Below are positions 45,456-54,770 of a DNA stretch of 64,000 bases, piece after piece (position 1 is the first letter of the stretch; each line of letters starts with the position of its first letter). This DNA comes from Bacteroidales bacterium. GTDB taxonomy: Bacteria; Bacteroidota; Bacteroidia; Bacteroidales; TTA-H9. The translations under genes and the position numbers were made by a program. The DNA is taken from assembly GCA_030656615.1 (NCBI GenBank), contig JAUSOY010000063.1, forward strand, positions 111,322-175,321. The letters run 5' to 3'. The notes under the pieces were generated by a model. It was not told the DNA's origin and ran no database searches. It saw only the letters and a list, made by a program, of their open reading frames with translations.

Positions 45456-46940
45456 TTAAGATTCTTTTCTAAAGTTTTCGGCCATAACATATCTCTTTTC
45501 AAGCAATTGCTCTTGTATCACTTTGACAAAGAATGGAGTAAATACAAGTCCCGCAATTCCGGTCAGGCCAATAATCATGAGAGCGGCATATTTATTAAGA
45601 AGAAAATTGAAAACCAAATACATAATGACGGGTAGTAAGAAAGCAGGCAAAACGGCCAGCCAGTTTGCGGCTCCTACGCCCTGATAGTTAAAGGCCGCCC
45701 CTTTACTTAAATCCATTCGCTTCTTGTTGTATGTTGCCATGAAAAGCAATAAAAACGAAAGAAAACCAATATTAAATAAATATGTGGCGATATTAATGTA
45801 CAGAATATCTACGCCAAACAGAACGTATGGAATGGTTACTATAAAACAAAATGTACTGATAAGCATAGCAACGATAAGCTTTACACGCAGGTATTGCTTC
45901 AAATCGATGCGACTGGTGAGCAGGTAATCGAAGTAGGTGCTTTCGTATCCAAATGCATAATTGAGGTAATTCAGCATCATACCCCCCGATATAAATATCC
46001 CTACAAAAATTAAAAAGCCCGGTTTGTCGTTGTAAACTGGATTAGGATAAAAAAACAAACCATATAACACAAAAATAGGAAACATATACAGGATGGACTT
46101 CGTGCGTTTATTCCGCAGCCATAACTTCAATTCTAAACCGATAAAACTCCCGGTAAGTCCTAACTTCGACAGATAGCGAATATCAGACAACGTTTCAGTA
46201 GCGCCTTTTCCACGGGTTTCCGGCATTTCCTCGAGATATGCATTCTTTTGCAAATACCGTACATTCAGCATATACGAAAAAAACAGAAGTGCTAAAGGCA
46301 AAACCACCAGAACAGGATACGCTATAAACTTCATAAATGTCCATTCTGATACCGTTGACAAACTAATGAGTTTGAAATAATCCAAGGTGATTAGCAATAA
46401 AACGCTGCCTCCGGCAATGGCTGCAATGCGAGCCTGACCCGTGAGTTGCCTCTTAAAATATGTTGCCAGAAAATTATTATTAAAGACTAAAAGCAATAAA
46501 CTTAATCCATATGAAATTCCCACGATAGCGCCTTGTTCCGGCACTACAACCTTCAGTATAAAGGGTACAAAAACAAGCAAGGGAATAAAATTAAACAAAT
46601 GCAAAAACGATTTTGCTGTTACATAATGCACCAGCGTAGACCGTCGTATCGGTAAATGCAAATAAGGCTCCACAGCCAGCGTTGATAAACTCTGGAACAT
46701 ATACCTCATCAAAAGATCGGTGAGAAAATAGTAAAACATCACAGAGCCGAAAACATTTAACGGATTTCGATCAGGAGCTAATTCTTCAAGAATTTTATCA
46801 ATGAAAATTCCAAGAATAAGCATATACAAAATGAGTATCAGGGCAAAAAATCCAATAACAATATTGGTGAGTAAGTTTTTTTGCCACACACCCGATCGCA
46901 GAGCCGATTTCCACGAATGTGTAATGAACCAACGTATCAT
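45456..46940 (-). CDS. DUF5687 ABC-2 type permease
   Basis: A 494-residue integral membrane protein with roughly twelve hydrophobic spans in two sets, the layout of ABC-2 exporter permeases, and the N-terminal WKSALRSGVWQKNL region seen in the Bacteroidota DUF5687 family. The gene for its ATPase starts 16 bases downstream. Substrate unknown. Start ATG 46940 is the first in frame and has no competing candidate. Confidence 0.83.
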   Translation of the reverse strand: MIRWFITHSWKSALRSGVWQKNLLTNIVIGFFALILILYMLILGIFIDKILEELAPDRNPLNVFGSVMFYYFLTDLLMRYMFQSLSTLAVEPYLHLPIRRSTLVHYVTAKSFLHLFNFIPLLVFVPFILKVVVPEQGAIVGISYGLSLLLLVFNNNFLATYFKRQLTGQARIAAIAGGSVLLLITLDYFKLISLSTVSEWTFMKFIAYPVLVVLPLALLFFSYMLNVRYLQKNAYLEEMPETRGKGATETLSDIRYLSKLGLTGSFIGLELKLWLRNKRTKSILYMFPIFVLYGLFFYPNPVYNDKPGFLIFVGIFISGGMMLNYLNYAFGYESTYFDYLLTSRIDLKQYLRVKLIVAMLISTFCFIVTIPYVLFGVDILYINIATYLFNIGFLSFLLLFMATYNKKRMDLSKGAAFNYQGVGAANWLAVLPAFLLPVIMYLVFNFLLNKYAALMIIGLTGIAGLVFTPFFVKVIQEQLLEKRYVMAENFRKES

Positions 46941-47174
46941 ATGACCAGTTTTTTGAAGTTTTTCTTAACAATGATTGTGCTAAAGTATAAAAAAGACATC
47001 GGGGAATAAAAAAAATATATAAGTCTTTGATAATATATTGATTGCGAATATGTTCAATACGGAAAACAATTTCATTGTGTCCGAATTCGTTCGATTAATT
47101 TAGAATACCGTACACCTATTTATATAGAATTTTTAATCATGGATACACGTGAATGATAAATTCACATAATGAGG

Positions 47175-47504
47175 CTAACCAGTGAGTCGGGAATTGTTTT
47201 TATGGCGTGTGGAGTCTCGAGCGTTTTTCTTTTCAATATTTTTTTGAAAAGCGCTTGTAAGATCGACTCCTGTTTGATTAGCCAGACAGATTAAAACAAA
47301 AAGAATATCAGCCATCTCGTCAGCTATATCCATGCTTTCTTCGCCAGCCTTAAATGATTGCTCTCCATATTTTCTTGCGATAATACGGGCCAGTTCGCCT
47401 ACTTCTTCCGTAAGTAAAACCATATTGGTTAATTCATTAAAATATCGTACGCCGGTGGTTTTAATCCATTCGTCGACTATTTGTTGCGATTGTTGAAGGG
47501 TCAT
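47175..47504 (-). CDS. MazG-like nucleotide pyrophosphohydrolase
   Basis: A 109-residue all-helical nucleotide pyrophosphohydrolase of the compact MazG type. The metal-binding pairs are EEVGELARIIARKYG and DEMADILFVLICLANQTGVD. Such enzymes remove aberrant or excess NTPs. It stands alone on the minus strand, with 234 bases of AT-rich sequence between it and the exporter permease. Length and motifs suit the short MazG group. Confidence 0.85.
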   Translation of the reverse strand: MTLQQSQQIVDEWIKTTGVRYFNELTNMVLLTEEVGELARIIARKYGEQSFKAGEESMDIADEMADILFVLICLANQTGVDLTSAFQKNIEKKNARDSTRHKNNSRLTG

Positions 47505-47575
47505 GGCATTATGTATTTAATTAAATCATAAACCGCTAATGTATAAAAACTGAAATATCTAAACATTAATTACGC

Positions 47576-47612
47576 AAAAAAGGCAATTGTCCTTTTCACA
47601 ATTGCCTTTTTT
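47576..47612 (-). terminator. Bidirectional terminator after the DUF4252 gene
   Basis: A 15-pair stem of AAAAAA-GGCAATTGT against its exact complement (47576-47590 with 47598-47612), giving T runs on both strands. Confidence 0.85.
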
Positions 47613-47628
47613 CTTCATACCAATTGGG

Positions 47629-48177
47629 CTACTTTTTCTCTTTCTTCATTTTATCCATGCCTTTGATATTCATTTTTTGGGTGAGTTCAGCGATGCTGTT
47701 TAAATCGATGTCGCCCAAAAGACTTACGATTGTAGTTTCCTTTTCATCTTTTGCCACCACCAGTAATTCAGACACTACACTTCCAGATCTTCGGGTATAG
47801 AATTTAACTTCCTCTTTTCCTTCTTTGACCGACATAAATTCTTTAAACTCTTTTCCGATAGAAGATTTAATGTCTTTGTACAGTTCGTCGGATTGAGATA
47901 CCGAAGCTTTTTCAAGCTTGGTTCCTGCCTTAATAACACGCAATGAAGTGATGCGTGAGGCCATTTTCTTCATTTCATCAATCTTCTTTTGCGATTCATT
48001 GTCAGAAGTTTTAAGCTGAATACCTGCCATCATTTCGAATAATTCTTTATCGATGTTGACGATGGTATAGCCGTCTTTCCCATCATATTTGCTCAAGAGT
48101 TTGTCCATGGGGCTTTGAGCCTGTGCGACCAGGTTTCCAAAAACCATCATCGCGATTATTACAATAATTTTTTTCAT
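47629..48177 (-). CDS. DUF4252 exported protein
   Basis: A 182-residue DUF4252 protein with a clear signal peptide (MKKIIVIIAMMVFGNLVAQAQ) and no lipobox. The body is charged, with many Lys and Glu and no catalytic motif. It is the third gene of the ECF sigma / anti-sigma-like operon, 30 bases after the second gene, an arrangement repeated in many Bacteroidota. It is probably the main exported product that this sigma controls, or a regulator of it. Function unknown. Confidence 0.8.
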   Translation of the reverse strand: MKKIIVIIAMMVFGNLVAQAQSPMDKLLSKYDGKDGYTIVNIDKELFEMMAGIQLKTSDNESQKKIDEMKKMASRITSLRVIKAGTKLEKASVSQSDELYKDIKSSIGKEFKEFMSVKEGKEEVKFYTRRSGSVVSELLVVAKDEKETTIVSLLGDIDLNSIAELTQKMNIKGMDKMKKEKK

Positions 48178-48207
48178 GTTTAAATGGGTTTTAGTAATTG
48201 TTTGTAT

Positions 48208-48786
48208 TTACAAAATTTTTCTGCCGGTATCGGCTTGCTCAGTTTTAACCTGACCAGGCATTATATCATTAAATTTTTCGATTCCGTTACCAAGTGTATT
48301 AAGCAGTTGCATTGCGTTATTCCCCTCATCCAATCTTGCGAGCTGATTGATAGGTTCTAGACCTTTATTCAATTTTTCGGAAATCATTCCAAATATTTCA
48401 GACACCTGAGAAAAGGCCTCTAAAGCCGCCTGATTATCCACTGGTTCGGGCTGTTTAATAAATGCATCTTTAAACAGCAAACCAGATACCAGCAACGAAA
48501 AAGCCAAAACAGCGGCAATTGAATAAAATCGGGTCCGGATTTTCTTTTGCCGTCTTATGGCAGTATCCGTTTTTAGCATTTTTTCAATATCAGAAGCTGT
48601 CGGAAGAATCGCTTCCATCCTTTTCTCTTCTTCAAATAATCCAAACATTGGTCTGTATAATTCAAGATGTTCGGGAAGTTTGTTATTTGAAAAGAATTCC
48701 ACTAATTCTGCTTCTTCCTGTGGAGAGGTTTGTGCATCAAAATACAGCTGCACAAGCTTTTCTATATATTTAATATTCGTTGACAT
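48208..48786 (-). CDS. Single-span membrane protein, likely anti-sigma factor
   Basis: About 192 residues: a cytoplasmic part with YIEKLVQLYFDAQTSPQEEA, one transmembrane span (FYSIAAVLAFSLLVSGLLF, ~91-110) and a periplasmic tail. No zinc-binding His/Cys motif is visible. Its start (48786) overlaps the end of the sigma gene by 17 bases, so translation is probably coupled; the frame opens further to 48861. Position and topology suggest an anti-sigma, but I recognise no specific family. Confidence 0.7.
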   Translation of the reverse strand: MSTNIKYIEKLVQLYFDAQTSPQEEAELVEFFSNNKLPEHLELYRPMFGLFEEEKRMEAILPTASDIEKMLKTDTAIRRQKKIRTRFYSIAAVLAFSLLVSGLLFKDAFIKQPEPVDNQAALEAFSQVSEIFGMISEKLNKGLEPINQLARLDEGNNAMQLLNTLGNGIEKFNDIMPGQVKTEQADTGRKIL

Positions 48787-49276
48787 AAGCATATCTTTTT
48801 TCGAGTAATTCTCTGATTTTCTGACGTGCCCGTGAAAGATTGACACGAATCGTATTCTCATTCATTTCCATAATGGCAGCAGTTTCCGATGTTGAATATC
48901 CTTCAATATCACGCATATGAAGGATTGATTTTTGATTTTCGGGTAACTCCTTGATAAGCGTCCGGATATGTTTTACGATATCCGCTTTTTCATGCGAGTA
49001 CTCGTTGGCAGTTACATTCAGCCGGTCAATTTCTGCGCCCTGCAACTTATACTTATGGAAATGAAGTTTAAGCCGGTCGAGGCAGTAATTTCGGGTAATG
49101 GTCATAGCCATGGCTTCCGGTTTTTTAAGATGTTGCTCGCGGCTATTCCACATCCGTAGATAAACCTCCTGAACAGCATCGGCTGCATCATCAGAATCAT
49201 TAAGATATCTTAATGCCAACCGATATATTTTCGGTCCGAGATTAAGGCATAAATCAGTGAATTCTTTATGTTCCAT
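48770..49276 (-). CDS. ECF-type RNA polymerase sigma factor
   Basis: A 168-residue extracytoplasmic-function sigma factor. Region 2 runs from ~10 to ~80 (DDAADAVQEVYLRMWNSR) and region 4 from ~105 to 160 (LPENQKSILHMRDIEGYSTSE, NTIRVNLSRARQKIRELL), with no region 3. It is the first gene of a three-gene operon. Auto-regulation through the next gene is likely. The target regulon is unknown. Confidence 0.92.
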   Translation of the reverse strand: MEHKEFTDLCLNLGPKIYRLALRYLNDSDDAADAVQEVYLRMWNSREQHLKKPEAMAMTITRNYCLDRLKLHFHKYKLQGAEIDRLNVTANEYSHEKADIVKHIRTLIKELPENQKSILHMRDIEGYSTSETAAIMEMNENTIRVNLSRARQKIRELLEKRYAYVNEY

Positions 49277-49351
49277 ACTTACATCAGACGATTGAGAATC
49301 AGATTCATTACAAAATATAATTAATCCCGAACATTATTGTTCTAAAACAGG

Positions 49352-49384
49352 ATTGCAAAACCGAAACAAATTTCCTTATTTTTG
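49352..49384 (+). promoter_or_regulatory. Promoter of the POT transporter gene
   Basis: ATTG at 49352-49355 and TATTTTTG at 49377-49384 are spaced by 21 bases, close to the Bacteroidota TTTG/TAnnTTTG pattern, 43 bases before the ATG. Confidence 0.45.
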
Positions 49385-49427
49385 CCTTCGAAAGATATTA
49401 TTAGTTAATAATTTAAACTAAACATTT

Positions 49428-51107
49428 ATGCTCAAAGGACATCCGAAAGGATTAATGGTCGCTTTCTTCTCTAACATGGGAGAACGCTTTGGTTTTTACA
49501 CCATGATGGCCATACTGGTATTATTCCTTCAAGCCAAGTACGGATTATCCGAACAAGAAGCCGGCGGTTATTACAGCTGGTTTTATTTCGGAATTTATGC
49601 TTTGGCTCTACTTGGCGGACTTCTTGCCGACTGGACAAAAAAGTACAAACTTGTAATTCTAGCAGGTATTTTAATCATGTTTGCCGGATACATGATTATG
49701 GGAATTCCCGGAAACACATTAACCATAACGCTTGTTGGCCTTTTTACCATTGCTTTGGGTAACGGATTATTCAAAGGGAATCTTCAGGCAGTAGTAGGTC
49801 AGATGTATGACGATCCCAAGTATTCGAAAGTAAGGGATTCGGCATTCATGATTTTCTATATGGGAATTAATATTGGTGCCTTCTTTGCACCATTTGTTGC
49901 CACCGGCGTAAGAAACTGGTTTCTTAAAACTCAGGGTTTCCTACACGACGGAAGTCTGCCCGCAATGTGTCATGCATTTATGCGTGGTGAGCAAGCTGAC
50001 GCTTCCGCATTCCAAAAACTAGCTGATGGTGCATCACTTAACGGTCCAATTACCGACTTGGGCACTTTTGCCCAAACCTATATCGACGCATTTTCAAGAG
50101 GCTATAACTATGCTTTTGCTATCGCTGCCGGTTCAATGATTCTTTCGTTGATGGTTTATCTTATCTTCAATAAACATCTTCCTAATAAAGAAAAAGTTTC
50201 CAAAGAGGATGCTAAAAATGATGTCAACAAAATGCCATGGGCTGAAGAGAAAAAAAGACTCATCGCTCTCGGACTGGTCTTTATTGTTGTTATTTTCTTC
50301 TGGATGTCATTTCATCAAAACGGGCTGACTCTTACATTTTTTGCTCGTGATTATACCGTTAAAGAAGTTGGTGCTTTCACAAATATCTTCTTTAATTTAC
50401 AGTCGATTCTTGCCTTTATTGGTGCCATTGCCGGATTCTTTATTATGCTTTTCCGCAAAAAAGTTGCTGAAAAGGTTGCCGGTTTAGCCATGTTTGGCAT
50501 TCTAGGCTGGCTCACCTATTATTTTGTTTCAACCTCAGGCTCATCCAACCCTATTGCACCTGAAGTATTCCAGTCGTTCAATCCTCTGTTTATTGTAGCT
50601 CTTACATTCCCTGTAATGGCTATATTCGCATGGCTAAGCAAGAAAAACCTTGAGCCTTCTACTCCGAAAAAAATCGGTATCGGTATGATTATCGCTGCTG
50701 TCGGATTCCTGGTAATACTTACCGCTTCATTAAATTTAGTTTCTCCTCATGAACTTCAATACGTTGATGAAACCGGAAAATTAAGTTTTCACGCGGTTCC
50801 TGATTCATCACGCGTTCTTCCTTACTGGCTGATGAGCAGTTATCTGATACTTACCATCGCCGAATTATTCCTGAGTCCAATGGGATTATCCTTTGTTTCC
50901 AAAGTATCTCCCCCACGTTTCCAGGGGCTGATGCAAGGTGGATGGCTATTGGCCACCGCACTCGGAAATAAACTCCTCTTCGTAGGTAGTTTCTTCTGGG
51001 GCAAACTGGATCTCTGGCAGCTTTGGGCGATATTTATCGTATGTTGTTTGCTATCGGCTGCATTCGTTTTCAGTATTATGAAACGTTTGGAGAAAGCCAC
51101 AAGCTAA
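49428..51107 (+). CDS. Proton-dependent oligopeptide transporter (POT family)
   Basis: A 559-residue inner-membrane transporter of di- and tripeptides driven by the proton gradient. The N-terminal helix has the POT signature FFSNMGERFGFYTMMAIL (E-R-F-x-[YF]Y) and GGLLADW. About 14 spans are evident with a large polar loop in the middle (~175-225). It is read alone under its own probable promoter. Peptide import suits an organism with several amino acid catabolic genes nearby. Confidence 0.9.
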   Translation: MLKGHPKGLMVAFFSNMGERFGFYTMMAILVLFLQAKYGLSEQEAGGYYSWFYFGIYALALLGGLLADWTKKYKLVILAGILIMFAGYMIMGIPGNTLTITLVGLFTIALGNGLFKGNLQAVVGQMYDDPKYSKVRDSAFMIFYMGINIGAFFAPFVATGVRNWFLKTQGFLHDGSLPAMCHAFMRGEQADASAFQKLADGASLNGPITDLGTFAQTYIDAFSRGYNYAFAIAAGSMILSLMVYLIFNKHLPNKEKVSKEDAKNDVNKMPWAEEKKRLIALGLVFIVVIFFWMSFHQNGLTLTFFARDYTVKEVGAFTNIFFNLQSILAFIGAIAGFFIMLFRKKVAEKVAGLAMFGILGWLTYYFVSTSGSSNPIAPEVFQSFNPLFIVALTFPVMAIFAWLSKKNLEPSTPKKIGIGMIIAAVGFLVILTASLNLVSPHELQYVDETGKLSFHAVPDSSRVLPYWLMSSYLILTIAELFLSPMGLSFVSKVSPPRFQGLMQGGWLLATALGNKLLFVGSFFWGKLDLWQLWAIFIVCCLLSAAFVFSIMKRLEKATS

Positions 51108-51131
51108 AGAATATCATCAATGAAAATTATA

Positions 51132-51166
51132 CAGCCGGAGAGGATATTCCTTTCCGGCTGTTTTTA
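51132..51166 (+). terminator. Terminator after the POT transporter gene
   Basis: CAGCCGGA and TCCGGCTG (51132-51139 with 51153-51160) are followed by TTTTTAT; only eight bases separate it from the next ATG. Confidence 0.75.
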
Positions 51167-51174
51167 TAAAAACC

Positions 51175-52155
51175 ATGGAAAACTCATTCCCTTGGGGACA
51201 TTCAAGGCCCTTCAATTCATACAACGAGTACTTTAAACGCACCTTCGGAGGCCGGGTTCAAAAACTCAGTATCGATGCAGGTTTTACCTGTCCCAACAGA
51301 GATGGGAGTAAAGGAACAGGAGGCTGCACGTATTGTAATAACGATGCTTTTAATCCTTCATATTGTACACCACAAAAAAGCATTCGTCAGCAAATTGAAG
51401 AGGGAAAACAATTTCATGCATGGAGATATCGAAGGGCGATGAAGTATCTGGCATATTTTCAGGCATATTCAAATACTCATGCACCGCTGAATATTCTGAA
51501 GGAGAAATATCAGGAGGCACTTTCCGATCCTGACATTATTGGTTTAGTCATAGGCACCCGCCCCGACTGCATTAATGAAGAAAAGCTAGAATACATTGCT
51601 TCCCTGGCGAAAGAGAACTATATCATTATAGAATATGGGATTGAATCTGTATATGACAGAAGCCTCGAAAAAATAAACCGGGGACATAGCTGGGACGAAG
51701 CAAAAAAAGCGATTCAAATGACTGCTGCATTTGGAATCCGGAGCGGTGCACATTTTATTTTCGGATTATCGGGTGAAAGTCGGCAGGAAATGATGGAAAT
51801 GTCAACCCTCATCAATGAGTTGAAATTGGATACCATAAAATTTCATCAGCTTCAAATTATCCGTAATACGCCGATGGCAAAAGAATATCAAATTTATCCG
51901 GAGCAGTTTGAGTTTTTTAATGAAGAAGAATATATTCGATTTATATCTGAATTCACTTCTTATCTGAATTCAGATATTGTGATCGAGCGTTTTTCGGGTG
52001 AAGCACCTCCTCCTTTTGTCATTGCACCCGACTGGGGGCGTATCAGAGCCGATGAAATTCTTCGAAAAATAGAAAATTATATGATCGGCAACCATTTGTG
52101 GCAAGGAAAATATGTTTCCCGGCCTTCTGTAAACGATAATAAAACAGCATTTTAG
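51175..52155 (+). CDS. Radical SAM protein of the YhcC (TIGR01212) family
   Basis: A 326-residue radical SAM protein. The cluster-binding cysteines are Cys39, Cys51 and Cys54 in CPNRDGSKGTGGCTYC, with the long first spacing characteristic of YhcC relatives, then IGTRPDCI, IEYGIESVYD and GAHFIFGLSGE. It lies 8 bases after the transporter's terminator. The biochemical role of the family is not established; some act on tRNA or peptides. Complete in length. Confidence 0.88.
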   Translation: MENSFPWGHSRPFNSYNEYFKRTFGGRVQKLSIDAGFTCPNRDGSKGTGGCTYCNNDAFNPSYCTPQKSIRQQIEEGKQFHAWRYRRAMKYLAYFQAYSNTHAPLNILKEKYQEALSDPDIIGLVIGTRPDCINEEKLEYIASLAKENYIIIEYGIESVYDRSLEKINRGHSWDEAKKAIQMTAAFGIRSGAHFIFGLSGESRQEMMEMSTLINELKLDTIKFHQLQIIRNTPMAKEYQIYPEQFEFFNEEEYIRFISEFTSYLNSDIVIERFSGEAPPPFVIAPDWGRIRADEILRKIENYMIGNHLWQGKYVSRPSVNDNKTAF

Positions 52156-52247
52156 AAAAAACCCGTACTGAATTAAAGAAAAAATAACAATTATTGAGGC
52201 TATCAATCAAAATATGAGTATTTTTATAGCTCGTATAAATTAAAAAA

Positions 52248-54710
52248 ATGAGAGTTATGAGAAAACTTTTCCTTCTGTTGTCTTTTGTGATAGCTGGCTA
52301 TTTTGTCCAATCACAATCGCTCTACACCGATGGTTTTGAAACATACACTACTGGTGGTTTCATTGCCGCTCAAAATGCCGACTGGTGGACTACCTGGAGC
52401 AATATGCCAGGTGGTAGCGAAGACGGAGAAATCAGCACTGCTTTTGCTCACGGTGGAACAAAAGCTGTTTTGATTGATGAAGTCCCATCAGCTTCTGACG
52501 TTATTATGAAGCTCGGAAACAAAACTTCGGGTAAGTATGAACTAAAATGGTGGATGTATGTAGAAAACAATAAAGCCGGGTATTACAATATTCAGCATTT
52601 CCAGTCACCTGGTACTGAATGGGCTTTCGAAGTTTATCTGCTTCAAGCAGGTGGTGGTGAATTACTTGCTGGTTCAGCCACTCCTATTCTATTTAACTAT
52701 CCTAAAGCTACATGGTTTGAAGTTAAGCATATGATTGATCTCGATGCTGATAACATCAAATTGTATATCAATGGTGTAATGGTTCACACATGGCCTTTCA
52801 GCTATCAGGCTGGTTCAACCACAGGTACCAAACAGCTTGGTGGTGTTAATTTCTATGCTGGTGCCAAAACCGGTGAATCACCTAAGTACTTCATCGACGA
52901 TGTAGACTTTGCTCCCGCAGCAGACGTTCTTCTTTTTGAAGATATGGAAGCTTACGCAGTAGATGCATATCTGGCACAGTCAAACCCAACATGGTTTACC
53001 ACCTGGAGCAATGCCCCGGGCACTGCAGAAGATGCAAGAATCAAAAACACCTATGGTCACAGTCCTACCAAATCTGCTTTGGTTGACAAAACCGGCGGAG
53101 ATACCGACCTCGTACTGAAACTTGGAAACAAAACCACTGGCAAATATGAAGTAAACTGGTGGATGTACGTTGAAACTGGTTTCGGCGGATATTATAATTT
53201 CCAGCATTTCCAGTCACCCGGTACCGAATGGGCAATGGAAGTATATCTGTTAACCAGTGGCGGTGGTGAATTGCTTGCCGGTTCAGCCACTCCTATTCTT
53301 TTCAATTATCCTAAAGCTACATGGTTCGAATGTAAACACATCATCGATCTGGATGCCGATAATATTAAAATGTATATTAATGGTGTAATGGTTCACGAAT
53401 GGCCCTTCAGCTATCAGGCTGGTTCGACCACCGGTACATTGCAATTGGGTGGTGTTAATTTTTATGCCGGAGCAAAGACCGGTGAAACAGCCAAATATTT
53501 TATTGATGATGTTTATGTTGCTCAGTTAGCTGCCGCTTCTGATCCCATCATCGAAGTTTCACCTACCAGCATGACTTTCTATGTTGAACCAGGTGGTTCT
53601 AAAACAGATCCTCTTACTATTACCAATACTGGTGCTGCTGATTTGACATGGAATTTTGGTATCGTTTACAACGCTGACCTTAAAAATACAAATGCAGCTA
53701 TCTTACCAACCATTACTGATAATCGCAAATCGCTTGGACAGGCTATCATTAGTGATCCTACTCCAAATCCTGCAAGCTGGAACCCAATTTCAGACGATGT
53801 AGTTCTGAATTATGATGGTGACCAAACCTCCGCTATCGGATGGAATACAGTTCCTGTTACAGTTACTGTAGCTGCTAGGTTCCCTATGAATATGACTGTT
53901 CCTCATGCAGGTATGCAGTTAAGCTCTGTTGACCTTTTTGTGAATGATCTTAACGCGACTGGTAGTAACCAAATGACCGTTAAAATATACGGTATGGGTA
54001 CATCCTACGAACCAGGAACCTTATTGTATTCCCAAAACTTCACTCCACTAGGTGCCAACTGGGAACACATTGTTCTTACAACTCCAGTAACCATAACCGG
54101 TGCTGACATTTGGGTTGGTTACACCTTTACCCAAACCTCTACAGGCATTTTTATTCCCGGAACCGATGCAGGTCCAAGCGATCCAAATGGTGATTTTCTT
54201 AGCACCGGCGTGGGTTGGTCACATTTGTCGAATAACCCTCTTCTTGCATACAACTGGAATATCCGCGCTAACCTTACCGGTAGTCCTTTGGAACATTGGT
54301 TAAGCGTTGCTCCTACTTCAGGCACAACAGTTCCTGCCGGTACATCTACCGTTCAGGTTACCTGTAACGCTACGAACCTGACTGCTGGAGTTTATACCGC
54401 CAAACTTCGCATTCTGAGTAACGACCCAGCTACATCACAGCTTGATGTTCCTGTTACTCTTGATGTATCGGTTGGTATTATTGAAAACACTAAGGTTTCG
54501 GTTATGGTATATCCCAATCCTGCTAAAAACATTCTTAATATCAAGAGTTCTTCAGATGTTAAGGAAATCAGGATTATTAACCTGAGTGGTCAGATTGTTT
54601 ATCAAGGTACACAAACCAGTATCAGTGTTTCTTCACTGCCTATTGGATTGTACACTGTACAAACCATCACCAACAATGGTATCTCAAACATCAAATTCTA
54701 TAAAGAATAG
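52248..54710 (+). CDS. T9SS-secreted protein with two near-identical modules
   Basis: An 820-residue secreted protein. It has a signal peptide to about SQS (residue ~24), then two ~200-residue modules at ~25-228 and ~229-427, of jelly-roll (laminin-G/concanavalin-like) character with repeated WWTTWSN, QHFQSPGTEWA and ATPILFNYPKATWFE. A beta-sandwich region of BACON/ASPM-Hydin type follows (TITNTGAADLTWNF). The C-terminal ~75 residues (VYPNPAKNILNI to the end) form a type A T9SS sorting domain, cleaved on export by the secretion system that PorX regulates. No enzyme motif was seen, so adhesion or polymer binding is likely. ATG 52257 is an alternative start. Confidence 0.9.
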   Translation: MRVMRKLFLLLSFVIAGYFVQSQSLYTDGFETYTTGGFIAAQNADWWTTWSNMPGGSEDGEISTAFAHGGTKAVLIDEVPSASDVIMKLGNKTSGKYELKWWMYVENNKAGYYNIQHFQSPGTEWAFEVYLLQAGGGELLAGSATPILFNYPKATWFEVKHMIDLDADNIKLYINGVMVHTWPFSYQAGSTTGTKQLGGVNFYAGAKTGESPKYFIDDVDFAPAADVLLFEDMEAYAVDAYLAQSNPTWFTTWSNAPGTAEDARIKNTYGHSPTKSALVDKTGGDTDLVLKLGNKTTGKYEVNWWMYVETGFGGYYNFQHFQSPGTEWAMEVYLLTSGGGELLAGSATPILFNYPKATWFECKHIIDLDADNIKMYINGVMVHEWPFSYQAGSTTGTLQLGGVNFYAGAKTGETAKYFIDDVYVAQLAAASDPIIEVSPTSMTFYVEPGGSKTDPLTITNTGAADLTWNFGIVYNADLKNTNAAILPTITDNRKSLGQAIISDPTPNPASWNPISDDVVLNYDGDQTSAIGWNTVPVTVTVAARFPMNMTVPHAGMQLSSVDLFVNDLNATGSNQMTVKIYGMGTSYEPGTLLYSQNFTPLGANWEHIVLTTPVTITGADIWVGYTFTQTSTGIFIPGTDAGPSDPNGDFLSTGVGWSHLSNNPLLAYNWNIRANLTGSPLEHWLSVAPTSGTTVPAGTSTVQVTCNATNLTAGVYTAKLRILSNDPATSQLDVPVTLDVSVGIIENTKVSVMVYPNPAKNILNIKSSSDVKEIRIINLSGQIVYQGTQTSISVSSLPIGLYTVQTITNNGISNIKFYKE
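52320..53525 (+). repeat. Tandem duplication of a ~200-codon module
   Basis: Two copies of about 600 bases lie head to tail (~52320-52918 and ~52932-53525) at an offset of 609-612 bases. Long stretches are identical in nucleotide sequence, for example around 52672 and 53281, so the copying is recent or maintained by gene conversion. Confidence 0.85.
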
Positions 54711-54726
54711 TTTTGATACTTTAAAT

Positions 54727-54760
54727 AAAAAAGCCGGCCATCATGTGGCCGGCTTTTTTA
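54727..54760 (+). terminator. Bidirectional terminator between convergent genes
   Basis: A 14-pair stem of AAAAAA-GCCGGCCA against its exact complement (54727-54740 with 54746-54759), followed by T runs on both strands. It serves the T9SS cargo gene and the minus-strand barrel gene. Confidence 0.9.
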
Positions 54761-54770
54761 TTTCTGGATT

